Positions 23,901-36,624 of a stretch of 64,000 nt of DNA are shown one piece after another. The position numbers were made by a program, and so were the translations under genes. The notes beneath the pieces are model-generated. The model searched no databases, was not told the DNA's origin, and saw only the letters and a program-made list of their open reading frames with translations. Origin of the DNA: Hirsutella rhossiliensis (lineage: Eukaryota > Ascomycota > Sordariomycetes > Hypocreales > Ophiocordycipitaceae); the NCBI RefSeq assembly GCF_020360975.1, contig NW_025408671.1:5084001-5148000 (forward strand), written 5' to 3'. Position 1 is the stretch's first letter; every line of letters starts with the position of its first letter.

Positions 23901-26900
23901 CCCTGGCCTCTGGAGCGCACAGTGGCCCGGAACAAGCAACTTTGGCGGTTTTGAGTCAGGTGTTGACAAGCTCCAAGGTGACGGAGTAGCACCAGGGCAA
24001 CCCTTCTCCTGGCCAAGGCTCGAGCCCCCAAGCTCTTCGCGGCCGAGACGGGAGTTCGCCCCGGCGTCCGACCTCAGGCCCATTGCATTCCGACAGAGCG
24101 GCCCGTGAAACCAGCCGCGGCAAGTCACAGCTCGAGCCGGTCATGATGGCGGTCCGTGTGCGGCAAGCAGCAAGGCTCATGGGAGCCATGGCGGGAGGCG
24201 ACACAGAACCGATCCAACGGGTTCTTGCACCGCAGACCCTTGCCAAGGGCAGTCGACCTTGCGAAGCGGCCACGCTCCTGCAGCCTCGCGTTGCTGGCAT
24301 GTCTGTTTTATGAGGGTTTGCTAGTTGGTCCACGGCATGTCATGCGAGAGACTGGACGAGGGCTGACTTGCGGAAACCAACCGCCCGCCCACTAGGTCCT
24401 AGGCGGGGTGAGTCTGACACACCGAGGAAAAGGGGTCCATTGGACGGATGCGTAAGGCGGACGTCACATGAGAACTTTCAGGGATGATGCCTCAGCTCTC
24501 CAGTTTCTGCGCCGAACTGTTGCAGCTCCGCCAGGACCCGCCTCGTCGAGCAACTTTCGAGGATCGCCCAAACACGGCAGGTAGGCCCTGGCGATGATGA
24601 CGGGTCGTCAGTGCTGCGGCCTAAGGATACATTTGGACGGGAGGCGATGGGATCAATCCACGGGCCGGGGGGGCGTCGAGAAGGCCAGGAGCTGAAATTC
24701 GATGCAATGCTGACGTTCTCATGGCTGCATGTTGAGGGGACTTTGTGCCAAAGCCTGTGACAGCACGCGCGAGGACTCCAGCTTCAAGCACACCTGCAGC
24801 TTCGTGAAGGGCATTGCGCGAGCCCAAGTACCGATCTGGCGAGGGTGCGTGAGATTGTGTTGTCACCCATGACACTCGTGATGCAGATACATCCGTGGGG
24901 TGGCTCCCTGCACGGCGTCGTGCTCGGGCGGCACGGTTTCGACTAGCCTTCTCTCGAGGACGGATAGCACAGGCAACTTGAGTTTGTGCCCAGCCCTTTG
25001 CGGGCTCCATTGCTGGTCGCCGGACCGTGGCTCGCCCGCAAATCGCCGAGTGTGTTGGGAAAGCTCGCAGGTGCCTCGGCGTTCACCTCTAGCAAGAGCG
25101 TAATCCCTAGTCGGTCCGTCGCACCGCACGAGGGAAACGAGAGGGGAGTTTCCATAATTGTCAAGGCACGCTACCCTCTCCCAAGCGTCTGGGAGCCCGC
25201 GGGTCTTCCCACGCTCTATAATTGGCCTGCTCCAGTTCCTCGCAAACCGAGGGCCAGTGCTTGTCGAGGTTCGGAGTGGCCTGCCACCACCCGTGAGCCT
25301 GGGCCCGTGATGCTAACGCCACGGCCTGCGCCCCTTGGCCTTGGCCCAAGTCTAACTCAGCTCCCACGAGCCGCTCGTGACGTCGCTATCGGCCCATTGG
25401 GAGCACGAGTGGAGGGGGCTCGCGTCCTTGCTCCCAGGGGGCGCAAAGGCCAATCTGTTACCCGGAGGGGTTTGTCATTTTTTTTCTTGGCCCAGGCTGC
25501 GCGGTTGCCTGTGCGAGGGCTCTCTGTCGCCCGTCACACGACATGGGCCTCGCAGATGGGCTGCTGGGTCGGTCCCCGGGGTGCACAGGGTTGTATCCCG
25601 GCGAGGCTGCGAATGCCGGGCGGGTTTGGACGAGAAGATGTTCCAGCCTCGTTTGTTGGTGGTGGTGGTCGGTGGGCGGTGGGCGGCAATCTATGATCGT
25701 CAGCGGGGAAGCCGCGGGCCCTGGGAAGAGAGGGGGGGGATGATGGTTGGGCTGCCTGAGGCCAGCAACGGCATCACCGTAACTTAGTGCGGAGGCGACT
25801 TTCTCCGGCCCCCAAAGTCACCCATCCTTTCTTCCAAATCATGGAGCAGCAATGACCTCGTGGCGTTGACAAGAGATACAAGCACCCTCGGCGCGCTCAA
25901 GGACGACGATGGTGACAGGTCTCTCGGCCCACGCACGCACTATCGATCTGGACCCAACAGATAGATCATCGGCCCACCCTTGCACCACCGGCCGGATGAG
26001 CCAGTCGCATCTCAGCATTCCGCCATCCCAGCTGGCGTCGGTTCTTCTGTCTGGATCTTGCGACAGCTGTCAATGCATGCAGGATTGACGGCCAGGCCTG
26101 TCACTGTTGGCTGTCACCACCATCACCGGCTCACGAGGAGCTGCTGGCTGCAGACCGGGCGATCGATTTTGACAGCTCCTCTTTTTCCTTTCTTTTCTTC
26201 CTTGGCTGCGACGCTGGAGGCGGCACGCTGTTGCAGAAGTCCAGAGGCTGTGCCACAGCGGGTCGAGCACACATGCCTTGCACATGCCATACACGGGGCA
26301 CATGCTGCTGCAGGCTTTCCACGCCTGCCGCCTGCCCATCCTTCCCCGCTTACCCCGGCCGAGGCTGCTGGCGACGACCGCCGTTGGGAAACAAAGCCCA
26401 GATGTCCGAGTCTGAACCGCACCCGCAGGGGTGGCGCTGGCAACGAGGGGGGGGGGAGGGGGGGGCGCCAGCCCGAGACAATGGCACTGGGAAAAGTTAA
26501 ACAAACGGGGGAACTGGCTCACCCCGTGGATGCCGGAGAAGGGGTGCGGCGCAGGGGTGTTGCCATGCTCGCACCGGCGTGGCAATGGGCAGGGCATTCG
26601 CCAGGGGCGTGCGACGTGAGCCTGGAAAGCCGGCAACAATTCAAAAATCATCTGCCCAGCGGAATTCGGAAGTTGGCGGGTAGCCGAGGTGAGAAGTTCA
26701 CCATGGCTGTCCGCGCGCAAAGTCACCGTCAGCGCCGTGCCGCTGCGCGAGGCATGGATGGGGCAATGCGCTCTGCAGAACAGCATGCAGAGCACGAACG
26801 ATTGATGTGCTGGATGTCTGTGGATGAGGCAAGCCCCCGAAGGACCAGGCAGGGGACATGCCTGCGAAGACGTGCCTGTGCTTGGCCCTGCAGCAGCTCT

Positions 26901-29156
26901 GCCATCCTTCACGAGCTCCTGCTGACGCTCCCTTGGCACTCACCCGCAGGCCGACCATGGTCCCATGGATGGTGACCCGAGATATCTTGCAGAACCAGCT
27001 GCGTACATGCAACATACATACATACATGCATCAATCACCGAACGCGGTCTGCTGGACACGCCCTGCCCTGCGCCGGCGAGTTGAGCTGCCGTCCCCGGGA
27101 GACGGCGGGCGGGCTGCTGGTTCTCGTTCTCGCTCGTCAACAGACTGCAGCTGAAGGCCATGCTCGTCGCTCCTATCATGCTTCCGAGCGGACGGCTTGA
27201 CAGGTGTCAGGTCACGTCCGAGGACGGGGGACGTGCAGCGGCCATAACCAGCGCAAAGCGCCTGTGTGTGCTCGTACGGCTCGCAATTCCAACTGTTTGG
27301 CCAGCCTGTCGTCTCCACTGGCCTGTCTGGGCGGCAGGACAAGGAGGCAGAGTGCGTTTCGGTCCAAACATTTGGTCGGTCCCCACACTGAACCTTGTTG
27401 TTCCAAGTACTATACAGCATGCACACGCGACCGCCCGCCCGTCCGTCCCCAATCACAAAGGCCAACGGGCACATGGCAGCATCGTCACCATGACCATTTA
27501 TCGTGGCGGAAATGCCGCCGCGCTAAGGCGCCACGCCCTAGCGTATGTTCCGGCTGCCATCGACATCGAGGAAACCAGCCCGTCGGTGGGGGGCGTCTCG
27601 TTGCCTGGTTCGGGGAACCAGCAGCAGAGGCCACGGTCCCTTTGTCTCCCTGGCCCGTCTTTGGTTTCGCCGTTGCAGCCGTCCCGACGACGCCTTGCTA
27701 CTTGGTCAGCCCGCCCCCGGGCTGAACAGGCCGTCAAGGCCAGGACGCACGCTGCTTGGTAGCAGCGTCGGGATTTCTTGCAGGGCTCCTGGACATTCGC
27801 CTCCCCGGTGTGGCACTCTTGGACTCGGGGCAGCTCCCTGGCCGTGGCCTTGTGCCAGGTGCCAGGGCATCAGCAAGGAAGAGGGAACGCGCCGTCTCAT
27901 GGTTGCGCAGGCGGCCCTGGCCCTGCCCTCTTCCCGTCGTGCAAGTGCTCATCCGTCATCTTGGGCCTAGGGTGGAAGCAAAGCAAGGCGCCACCGCAGG
28001 GTGTCATACACACGCCCCCTACTAATCCATGGCTGCGCACGCTTCACCCCCCACCCCGACCTCTGCACACCCCTGCTCTGGTTGGCCAACTTGCTAGCGG
28101 CTCGTTCGTGCTTCTGTCGTCTTTCCATCTGGCTTCCTGAATCGAGAATCTGGCAGTTCCGACGCGCGGGTCCGTCCAGCTTGTTTTCGTGGGCCAGGAA
28201 CCCCTATCCAAGTTTCGGACGCCCACTCCACCACACGCCTCCCCCTTTTCCTCAGTTGGCCTCATCTCAGGGCCACCTCCTAGCGAGAACCTTAGTAGCA
28301 TCATCATTCACCGGTTTGTCAGATCGGGCGCTGCAACGGCTACTGCCTGGGTACGCCGGTTATTTGATGGCTTTCCACACCTGTACCGGCGGCGTGCCTC
28401 GTCTGTGCTCGTCACCATCAAGGCTCGGTAACTTTGTGCCTTTTGTTTTTTCAGCATGCATCTGCCGTGCACGGATTCCAAGGACTTCCCGATCGTTTTG
28501 TCACGGCCGCCGGGCCCTGAGCCGTGGAGTCTCTGACGCGCCTCACTCAAATTAGCCTGACCTATCAGCTTTGCAAGCAGGCTGCCTCTAAAATTGACAA
28601 CCAAGGCCTGACGTTTCCAAGACTTCTGCTTGCTCACACTCGGGTCCACCTCTCTACTATTTCCTTTTCTGGATGTTTGATCCGTGCCCCTTTTAGTACG
28701 TTGATCTCCCACCAGGAGGTCCCCGTCTCTGTCTGCGTCTGCACTCTGTCTACAGTACACTCGGGACTAGCGGCCCCGGCACTGATTGTACAAAAGACGC
28801 GGGTATCCCTCTCTCACCCTGGTCGGCCGAGACGGTGCTTTGTCGTTCTGTCACCCGGTGTCACTCATTATCTAGCTTTCATCGCTCCGGCGTTCGCATC
28901 TACAGGAGTTCACGGCGACTGTGCTTCACAGGACAAACATATGTTCAAGACGTACATATAACGTCCCCACCCGAAGTCTTGGAGAATTACTCCTCAGCTC
29001 AGTCCTGGCTTGCCTCTTCGACTTTGATTCATCCCCGGCACCATCAAAAGACTGCACGGCCTAGAGACTTTGAGCTGAGGCATCCAATTCGAAACAACCA
29101 GCGGCACCGGTCGATTCCGACGGCTGGTCTTAGTCTCCGCCCGCGTTGGTGTGGTT
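20910..29156. other. about 8.2 kb without a recognisable gene
   Basis: Both strands were read. Many frames of 60-330 codons exist because the DNA is GC-rich, but none shows a domain, a conserved block or a convincing exon chain. Small-scale content includes TAC/GTAC-rich DNA near 21115-21180, a CATA tetranucleotide run at 27010-27030, and G-runs at 26440-26465. CT-rich DNA from about 28400 to 28900 may be a long leader of the TALE homeodomain gene. Long 5' regulatory regions and introns in untranslated leaders are common for fungal developmental regulators, so this is probably regulatory DNA, a non-coding transcript, or both. Confidence 0.45.
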
Positions 29157-30578
29157 ATGGACAATAGCCCATCGCGGCCTACCCACTCGAATCTTCACTC
29201 TCAGAAAAACCCAGCTCAACAGCCAAAAATGTCTATCCTCACAATGTCCGCGCCGCAGCCGCAGCCCTTGTTCAGGGACGAAAGTCCATGGGAAATGGCC
29301 CAGCCCTCTTCCGACTACGCCCGACCGCGCACCGAGAACAAGACGATTGCCCTCCCGTCTATCCGTCAGGTATGATTGAACAGAAGCCATATGCCATTGC
29401 GGCACAGCTAACCGTGCCAACAGACGTTTCCCGATCTTCATCTAGAGGGGTCGTTGGCAGATGGGCTTGGAAGCAGGCCGTTTCCTCCCCGGTCCTCGAG
29501 CATCGCGGGTCTCGGCGCGCTGGGATCCCCTGAATACGTCCATTCGCCCAGTTCGAGCAAACGGAGAAGGCTGTCGATTGAGGACGATCTGCCTGCCATG
29601 AGATCTAAGCAAGTGCCACGACTGTACCAAAGCCCCGAGCGGCCCCTGTCTCAACGGCTTTCTCCGCCTCGTCGAGAGCAGCCCTCGTCTACAACAGCAG
29701 AAACGTGGACGAGTCCGACAACACGGCCAAGCCCCTTTGTGTCCAGCGGCGGGGTGCTCGCTCCCATCGAACGGGACGGCCTGAGAATGGAAACGCGCCC
29801 TTCTCTACCGACTCTGCCGCCCCAACCCACCATTGTGCCGTTTGACAGCGAGCCTGCACCCATGCCCGGACCTCGAGAGAATGTCGCAATCAGCGCGAGT
29901 TCTTCGGGCGTGGATAGACATCCGACTTATCGTGTTCCAGAGTACAGTTACGGTCATCATCATCACCCTAATCGCTATCAATCTCTGTCAACGAGCTCCA
30001 TCCGACCCCAGGACCGAACGCCTTTTTCGGCTGGGGGGAACTTCAACCCGCACTATCAAGACATGGGTCGGCAAGGAGAGGTCGGTGGCGACGCGAAGCA
30101 ACGGAAGCGTCGAGGAAACCTGCCCAAGGAAACGACGGACAAGCTCCGGGCTTGGTTTGTGGCGCATCTGCAGCATCCGTATCCCACCGAGGATGAGAAA
30201 CAGGAGCTGATGCGGCAGACGGGTCTTCAGATGAGTAAGTTTATGCGGCGGCGTCCTGGACTACGAAGCCGCGGGAAAGCTAACGCTGGCCCAACAGACC
30301 AAATCTCGAACTGGTTCATCAACGCCCGGCGGCGGCAGCTGCCAGCCATGATCAACAGTGCACGAGCCGAGTCAGACGTCATGCATAGCCGAGTCGGCGG
30401 CGGAGCTGGCGGAGAGGGCGAGATCCTGGCCTCGACGGAGCGTGCCGGCGACTACGGGGGCGCGGGCAAGCGCGGAGAGGCGCTGCCGGTTAGCGATGGA
30501 GAGGGCAGTGCCTATGACGAGGAAATGGGCCGTCTACGCAAGCGAAGACTGGGCGACCTCAACCGGGAGAGCGTGTGA
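29157..30578 (+). CDS. TALE-class homeodomain transcription factor (Cup9/Tos8-like)
   Basis: A sequence-specific nuclear regulator of the three-amino-acid-loop-extension class. Exons 29157-29369, 29424-30234 and 30298-30578 give about 434 aa. The homeodomain lies at residues about 285-345. Helix 1 begins after the basic KQRKRRGNLPKE. The TALE extension is seen as HPYPTEDEK, between helices 1 and 2. Helix 3 is NQISNWFINARRRQLP, with the invariant Trp, Phe, Asn and Arg. The second intron splits the Asn codon at the start of helix 3. The N-terminal 270 residues are Ser/Pro/Arg-rich and low in predicted order. A short SSSKRRRLSIEDD motif may be a nuclear localisation signal. The first ATG of the frame (29157) was taken; ATGs at 29229 and 29244 are alternatives. 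Upstream 8 kb and downstream 6 kb lack other genes. Confidence 0.88.
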
Positions 30579-33500
30579 TGATTGGTTTCTACCTGAACAC
30601 TCGGAGAGTGACTTATACCAGACGCACGACGACAGCCTGTGGACGCTGCCGGCCTGTTGTCCCTAATGGCTCGGCTGCTAGAGCAGGTACTTCGCATGGA
30701 AGGCGAGTTGAGCGAGCGATCACGCCTTTGAGGGCCCCACGATTATGCGGGTACATGATGTATGGGACGGCCAGCGCAGTAAAATATGAATCAAAATGAT
30801 ACCAAGTTGACACTAGACTCTTTGTCAGGAAATCGTTTGTATCTCCCGGGGGGGTTGCGCGTTTGAACCCTTTCTAGACTACGCAATGGATGGATGGTCC
30901 GAGTAGTACGAACACTCGGTTCCTTAGCACGAAGTAGTCAGAGCGGAACTAACAAACTGACTTTTCTTTTGGAACACCCATTGGACGGTTTGTTTCATCA
31001 GCGAGGGGCCAGAGAGAAAGAGCTGCGGAGCGGCTGGCCGCAGGGCAGTCCCCGTGATGTGTATTGTGTGTGGATGTGGACGTGGCTGTGTCGTATGTAT
31101 GTACGAGCAGGTCGGGAACTCAACCAGGACCGGGGTTCCAGCGACCTTTCTTTCTTCTACTGGTGATTGGTCTCTTTCACTCACAACGCTATCGGCGATT
31201 TCGACGGGCTGCCGAGCTGAGAGGGTGAGAGGGAAAGTGGCGGCGGTGGAGGCTCGGCGCGCTGTAGAGTCGGCGACCTCGTTCCCTTATTAATGTGGAG
31301 AAGACGAAGAATAACATTGTTTAGATTTTAACACTTTGCCCATAACAGTATTGAATATATCTTCCGTCCTTTTAAGAGGTCCCGTGCTCTTCGTCTTTGC
31401 TGTCTCTCTTATTCGCCTTGTCTTGAGCTCTTGCTCTTTCTCTCTCCTGAAAGAAAGCCGGACTGTCTGTCTGGCGATGCAGAGCACCGGTACTCCGTAC
31501 GGACCTTGTGGGGGTGACGAATCGCGCTTCTATCTCCCTCTCGCCTCATGAATGGAGAGGTGGGCATGTACCGATACGAGACGTGCGGCAAGACACGCGT
31601 GGCTCCGCAGGCATTCTGTACGGCAGAACAGGCTTGACATATTGCCGTACGCGGCATATCAAAGAGTAGACCAGACGTTTCTAGTGTACGGAGTACAAAC
31701 TCCCCCTCATCCCCCCCTTTCATCTTGTTAGGGTTCGGAACAGCCTCATGGGGCCGGGTCCTTGTTGCTCAGTGGAGAAAAGCTGCAGAGCGGGATTCGG
31801 CAGTTTGCCAGGCGAAAGGGAGGCACCGAGAGTCAAAATCTGCGGCATCTACTCCAAAGGCGCCGTTCTCAGCGCGCGGAACCGGTCAAGTCTTCATTTC
31901 TTCCCTCCTCCTTTCTTCTTCCCCTGACTCCGTTTCCTTTTTTTTTTACTTTTCCCTGTTTCTGTCTCTGAAGCAGAGAGAGGCCCAGCTGTGGAAACCT
32001 CAAGCAGCGAATCAGCTTTGGCCGGGCCGAGGGCGTGCCGTGCAACGTCGGGACGGCTGTGTTGTGAAACAAACGCCTGCCACCGGCAATGGCGGCGGCA
32101 ACTACTTTTCTATATCCGCGGTTTCGGGCAAGGAAAAACAAAGGTCATACGGGAGGGAGAGACTGTGGGAATAACCTTACCAACCCGATGCCAATCGTGG
32201 TGAAGGATTTTCGAGGCAACTGCAGATTGTAATTACAAACCACTCACATTGGGCGCTTCCACCTCTGACGTGGAGGGCTCAACGCTTTCCTAGGGGAACC
32301 AGGCTCCGTCGTATACAGTGCAACAACAAGGGACCTGCAGGCCGGGAAATGGTGACCCGAGCTCGTCATGGATCTCCTCCGTGGACTTACTGGATGCGTC
32401 AGCCAAGGCCGCACCGGGGCTGGGACGAGGGGCTGGTTGCCTTGTGGAGGAGGATGCCGTCAGCTCTTCTCGAAACCCAGGAACCCTGACCCTTTTCGTT
32501 GCCGGGGTGGACTTTGCTGGACTCGGTGGGCGCCGGATTTGGTTGTGTGAGTGCGTGGAATCACGAGCCAGCGTGCTCCTTGCTTCTTCTGTTTTTTAAC
32601 AGCTCAGCCCGGACATGTATCTTGCAGAATGACACATGTATACATGGTCGAGTAGGTATTCGTGTGTATATAATGCAAGTGGAAAGGGTTGAGCGAGCGT
32701 ACGTTGTGGGGAGCGGCGGGCAAAGGCAATGAGACGTCGGCGCGGCGCGGGATGAGATGATAGGTATTGAGTACTTTGATATAGCTGGCCGGGCCGCGGC
32801 CAAGAGACCAAGGGCATTTGCAGGGGAAGCCCCGGACGGCGGCTGCCCGCCCGTTTCGCCGGCGCGCGGGCTCCGGAGTGGCATAGGGAGGGGGGGGGGA
32901 GAGGGGAGAGAGAGAGAGGGAGGGGGAGAGAGAGGAAGAGAGAGAGCATGGGTGTCGGAGCCGGGACGGGATACTTGTTTGGGATAGAGTGAGATGCGTA
33001 AATCATCCGTTGCAACGAAGTGACTTGTCAATGGCCGTGTTTTACCAAAATCACTTTGGGCCTTTTAGGAGGGAGGGGTGTGAGCTCGTCTGTTCTTGTG
33101 TGTGTGGGCAGCTGTCTTTTTGCTGGGACCGCTGGTCCATGGTTCTTCGAGGCCGTCCATCATCGTCGTCAGCCAGACATGGATGTCCTGGTTGAGAGAA
33201 ATATGGGGTCGGCATGGGCTGTGTGTCTGAGAGGGGCCAGCCCTATTTAGAAATGACTGGGAAGAAAGGGAGTCAGTCTGTAGAACGTTGGAGGGTTCGC
33301 GTTGACGACAGGTTTCTTGGCTGGAAGGGGGAAGGGGGAGGGGGAGGGGGAGGCGTGAATAGATGGATGGATGCCGCGGGGATGGACAGCCAGAGACAAG
33401 ACAGAAGCACGGACCGTGCGATCAGAGATTATCTGGTTAGTTGGCCGATGGGCATGTTTATTTTCCCTTTCCTTTTTTACCATGACTGTACATGCCCACC

Positions 33501-36500
33501 CTTTGTCTCAGATTCTGGCCCGATCTTGCTGCGGTTAGGGTTTGCATGACTGCCAGCCCCTGACATGATTCATCATGGCATGAAGCACCTTGAAGACTGC
33601 TGTAGAGATGGATGACGGCGGCAATACGAGGAAGTGGTCAAGGCCTTCCTTCATTAGCCGATAATGGAAGTTGGGCAACTGGCTGTCCTCTGAATGGGCG
33701 GCGGCACACGAGGGGGTCCGAGGCCGCCCGGCCCTCATCCGACGAGCCTCTCCCGACGTGGTCCAGACCAAAGACAATGTACGGATGGATACAGTAGCTT
33801 GGAATCACTTGCCACAGCAAGACGGCTAGCCGAGTCGGCTGCCTCCCGCGTAGAGCCGCGTAGAGCTGTTTGGAGACGAGACAGACTTGCAAGGTTGGCC
33901 GGCGCGCTGGGGTTGCGGGTATGAAATTACCGGGATACCCAAGCATCGAATTCTTGGTGTATACTGTATAGTGTATACAGAGTAATTACGGACATATCGC
34001 ATCTATGGGGGTAGGCAACTAGGCATACGCCTTACCGCGCATACGTATGTACTTTGTACTTTGCGCATCATGCAGCAGCTGGTCGGCACGTGATCGAGCC
34101 GAGCACCCACAGAGGCACTGAGTTGTGACTCGCTTATCTTGATGCCAGTCTCGAGTCGTCCACCAAGCAGCCGAACCGAGCCTCCAGCCATGGGCCATGC
34201 AACCGTCGTGGCCTCATCGTCGACCGTGCCTAGGGTGGCAGCGGTCCGTGTTGGTACTCCACAGTACGCCACCGTCCCCCCGCGGCTGGCGGCTATTGAA
34301 TGACTCTTGCAGGCGGTCCAGACCAACGTCTCCATTCTGTGTATGCCCGCGGGCTCCGGCAAGCCTCAGAGTCGGACGAGTCCCTTTTCTGCCGCTGTCA
34401 GCAGGCATCACAGCCGCGCGACAGGCGCGCCCCCCCAAGGCCTTGGCCATCATGGCCCCTCCCCCCCTCAGGGGGCGAGGGTGACAGAAAGGAGAGAGAG
34501 GAGGGGACGTGCGTTTCTTCATCGACGAACCTCGCCTCGCATAAAACGCGGACTGTATTCGTACATCCGTATTCACATGCCGATTCACTCATGCTGGGAA
34601 CTTGTTGGCAATCGCTAGCCACGCTACTACTGTAGTCCCTTTGCCAGGCTGACGTGGTTCCAGCACCAGCCGAAAGGGTCTCGTTCCTCCACGTCACTGA
34701 CAGCCGACCTTGGTCGAGCGAATCTTCAAGGGCCAGCCTGCCAGCTTCGCCCACGGTGCGCAACTCGCTTATCGTGCCTGGCCAGCCCCGCTCGACGACC
34801 CGAGGATTTTCGGACTGTGGCCCTTTTCCCCCGAACTGACACATACATGCATGCATAGCACTTAGCACATGCATCACTGGTACGAGTATCCCTACCAGAG
34901 GGTTAGCATACGCTGCGCAGCCCCTCCCGCCTTTGCATGCTGTCATGTCGACGCCGGTGCAACATGCATTTGTACCTGCCGTTGGCCACATGAAGAAAGG
35001 CCTTTTCACCTTCCCCAAGGTAGCAAAGGTCCCGTGCTGGCTTTTGGCCGCTTCGACGTCGCCGTGTGGAATGCAGTCAGCGCGGCTGACGGCGCTAAAT
35101 GGCTGCCTATAAGCAAACCAGCAACATGTGCATGGAACGTCGTCTGTACATGGCATGCCGGGCACTGTCCATCAAGGTGTCTCTCTCAGGCGTCCGCCCG
35201 CTCGGTGCCGCATGACTTTGCTGACCAAAGCGTTCGTCAATGCCGGCTCGGCGTGACTGGCAGCCGACGATGCGGATGTTGGGCCCCAGATGGGAAGCTG
35301 AACCAGCATGACACCAAAATCCCAGCTTGGCAGATGCCGCAGCCGGGGAACCCAGGTGGCACCATGCCCTCAGGGGAGCAGGCAATGCCCCTGGAGCATT
35401 CGTCCTGTCAAATCGGACTGGGCGATTGCCTGTTTCTTTTGCCAGGATGGGCCGTCGAAACAAATCCACTCCCGTCCACGGAGCCATGTCGCCGGTGGGT
35501 GGCCGTCGCCGATCCTCTTTCGTCTGTCGCGCTACATATGTGCTCACACGCCCCCAGAACAAAGAGGCGAAAAATAAAAAGTGGTCGCAGCTGAGCAAGG
35601 TTTAGTCGGGCCATCGACGAGACATGGCAATCCCGGCCTGCCTGCGACGACATCCCCGCAAACCCCTCGAGGGCAACTAAATGAAAAAAACCAAGGCGAA
35701 ACAACAAAGAATAAAACAAGGGAGCGGAAGCTGCTTGCCGAATTGGGCCTGTGCCGGGCCGGCGGGGGCGAGCGAGGTTTTGAGAGCCCTACGGAGTACA
35801 GCAAGAAAACTTGGACAACTGGCTCAACATTGTCTGGTCATTAGCCATGTTCAGAAACCTTCAGGAACCAGTCCGTGGGTCCATGGGCCAACGGCCGAGG
35901 ATGCGTCTTCAGCGCCGCTTGCTCGGCCAAGGTGTGCGCTGGCCGTTGCATCGGCGGCACGAAGAGATGAGAGATCTTCCGACCGCGGAAAAGACGCTGC
36001 ATGTACAAGGCACGGTCTGTTTACGAACACAGCTGCGCCCTGTCACGATGCTATGCTGCATTCAACTCACCCCCCCCCCTCCCCCCGGCCGGGGGGGGTT
36101 GGTTTCTTGACACGAAGCGTGCGTCTCCTGACAGTCTTGTGATGAGACATGCAGATGCGAGCCGTGCCCCAAGCCCCCGGCCGGGTTCCTGGGTGGTGTC
36201 AAACGAGCCAAAAGGAGGGGGGGGAGCTTCATCAAGAGCCTGGCTCCGGCTTGAGCTTGACCGAACTATTGGGCGCGCTTGGTGCCGAGTGGTGACGGAG
36301 GCACGGCTGGCAAACGTACGAGTCCGCATTGAAAGCCAAGTGGCCGAGTCTGCGGCTGGAGACTGTCCAAGCGTCCAGGGGAAGAGAACCAAACCCCCCC
36401 TCCCCCCTTTCACCTCCCCAAAGTGAATGCCTCTCCACAGCGCTGCGTCTCGTCTTTGGCCTTTTTCTCTTTATCGGGATGCTTCTCGGCAGACGGGCAA

Positions 36501-36624
36501 AGCAGGCTTCGCCGAGGTTTGAGTACAAGAGTACTTTTTACCAGATGCACTGCACGTAACTTGGCGTCGTAGTAACGCCGGCCGACGCCGTAAACCCGTC
36601 ATGTAGCCGCGGGCCGCTGGGGCC
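30579..36624. other. about 6 kb without a recognisable gene
   Basis: Downstream of the TALE gene and upstream of a pseudogene. No frame on either strand shows a known domain; the longest, 255 codons at 34398-35165 on the minus strand, has no conserved pattern. There are TACTCCGTAC at 31491-31500, TACGGAGTAC at 31687-31696 and 35790-35799, and a (GA)/(GGGA) polypurine tract at about 32885-32948. A GGGGGA run lies at about 33326-33352, and a GTATAC-rich imperfect inverted repeat lies near 33956-33980. The 3' untranslated region of the TALE gene must lie at its left end. Confidence 0.45.
32885..32948. repeat. polypurine (GA/GGGA) tract
   Basis: About 60 bases on the plus strand are nearly all G and A, with GAGA and GGGA runs. 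This is low-complexity DNA able to form triplex structures; no coding role is seen. Confidence 0.75.

Noticed and set aside
25980..26975. 331-codon plus-strand frame with a 289-codon frame opposite
   Set aside because: Neither has a recognisable motif. The paired long frames on both strands point to chance in GC-rich DNA.
34398..35165. 255-codon minus-strand open frame
   Set aside because: No domain or conserved block, and the amino-acid content follows base composition. It overlaps several equally long frames on the other strand, as expected in GC-rich non-coding DNA.
20910..36624. tRNA or 5S rRNA genes in the gene-poor block
   Set aside because: B-box-like GTTCGANTC sequences and a clover-leaf partner were sought by eye and none was convincing.
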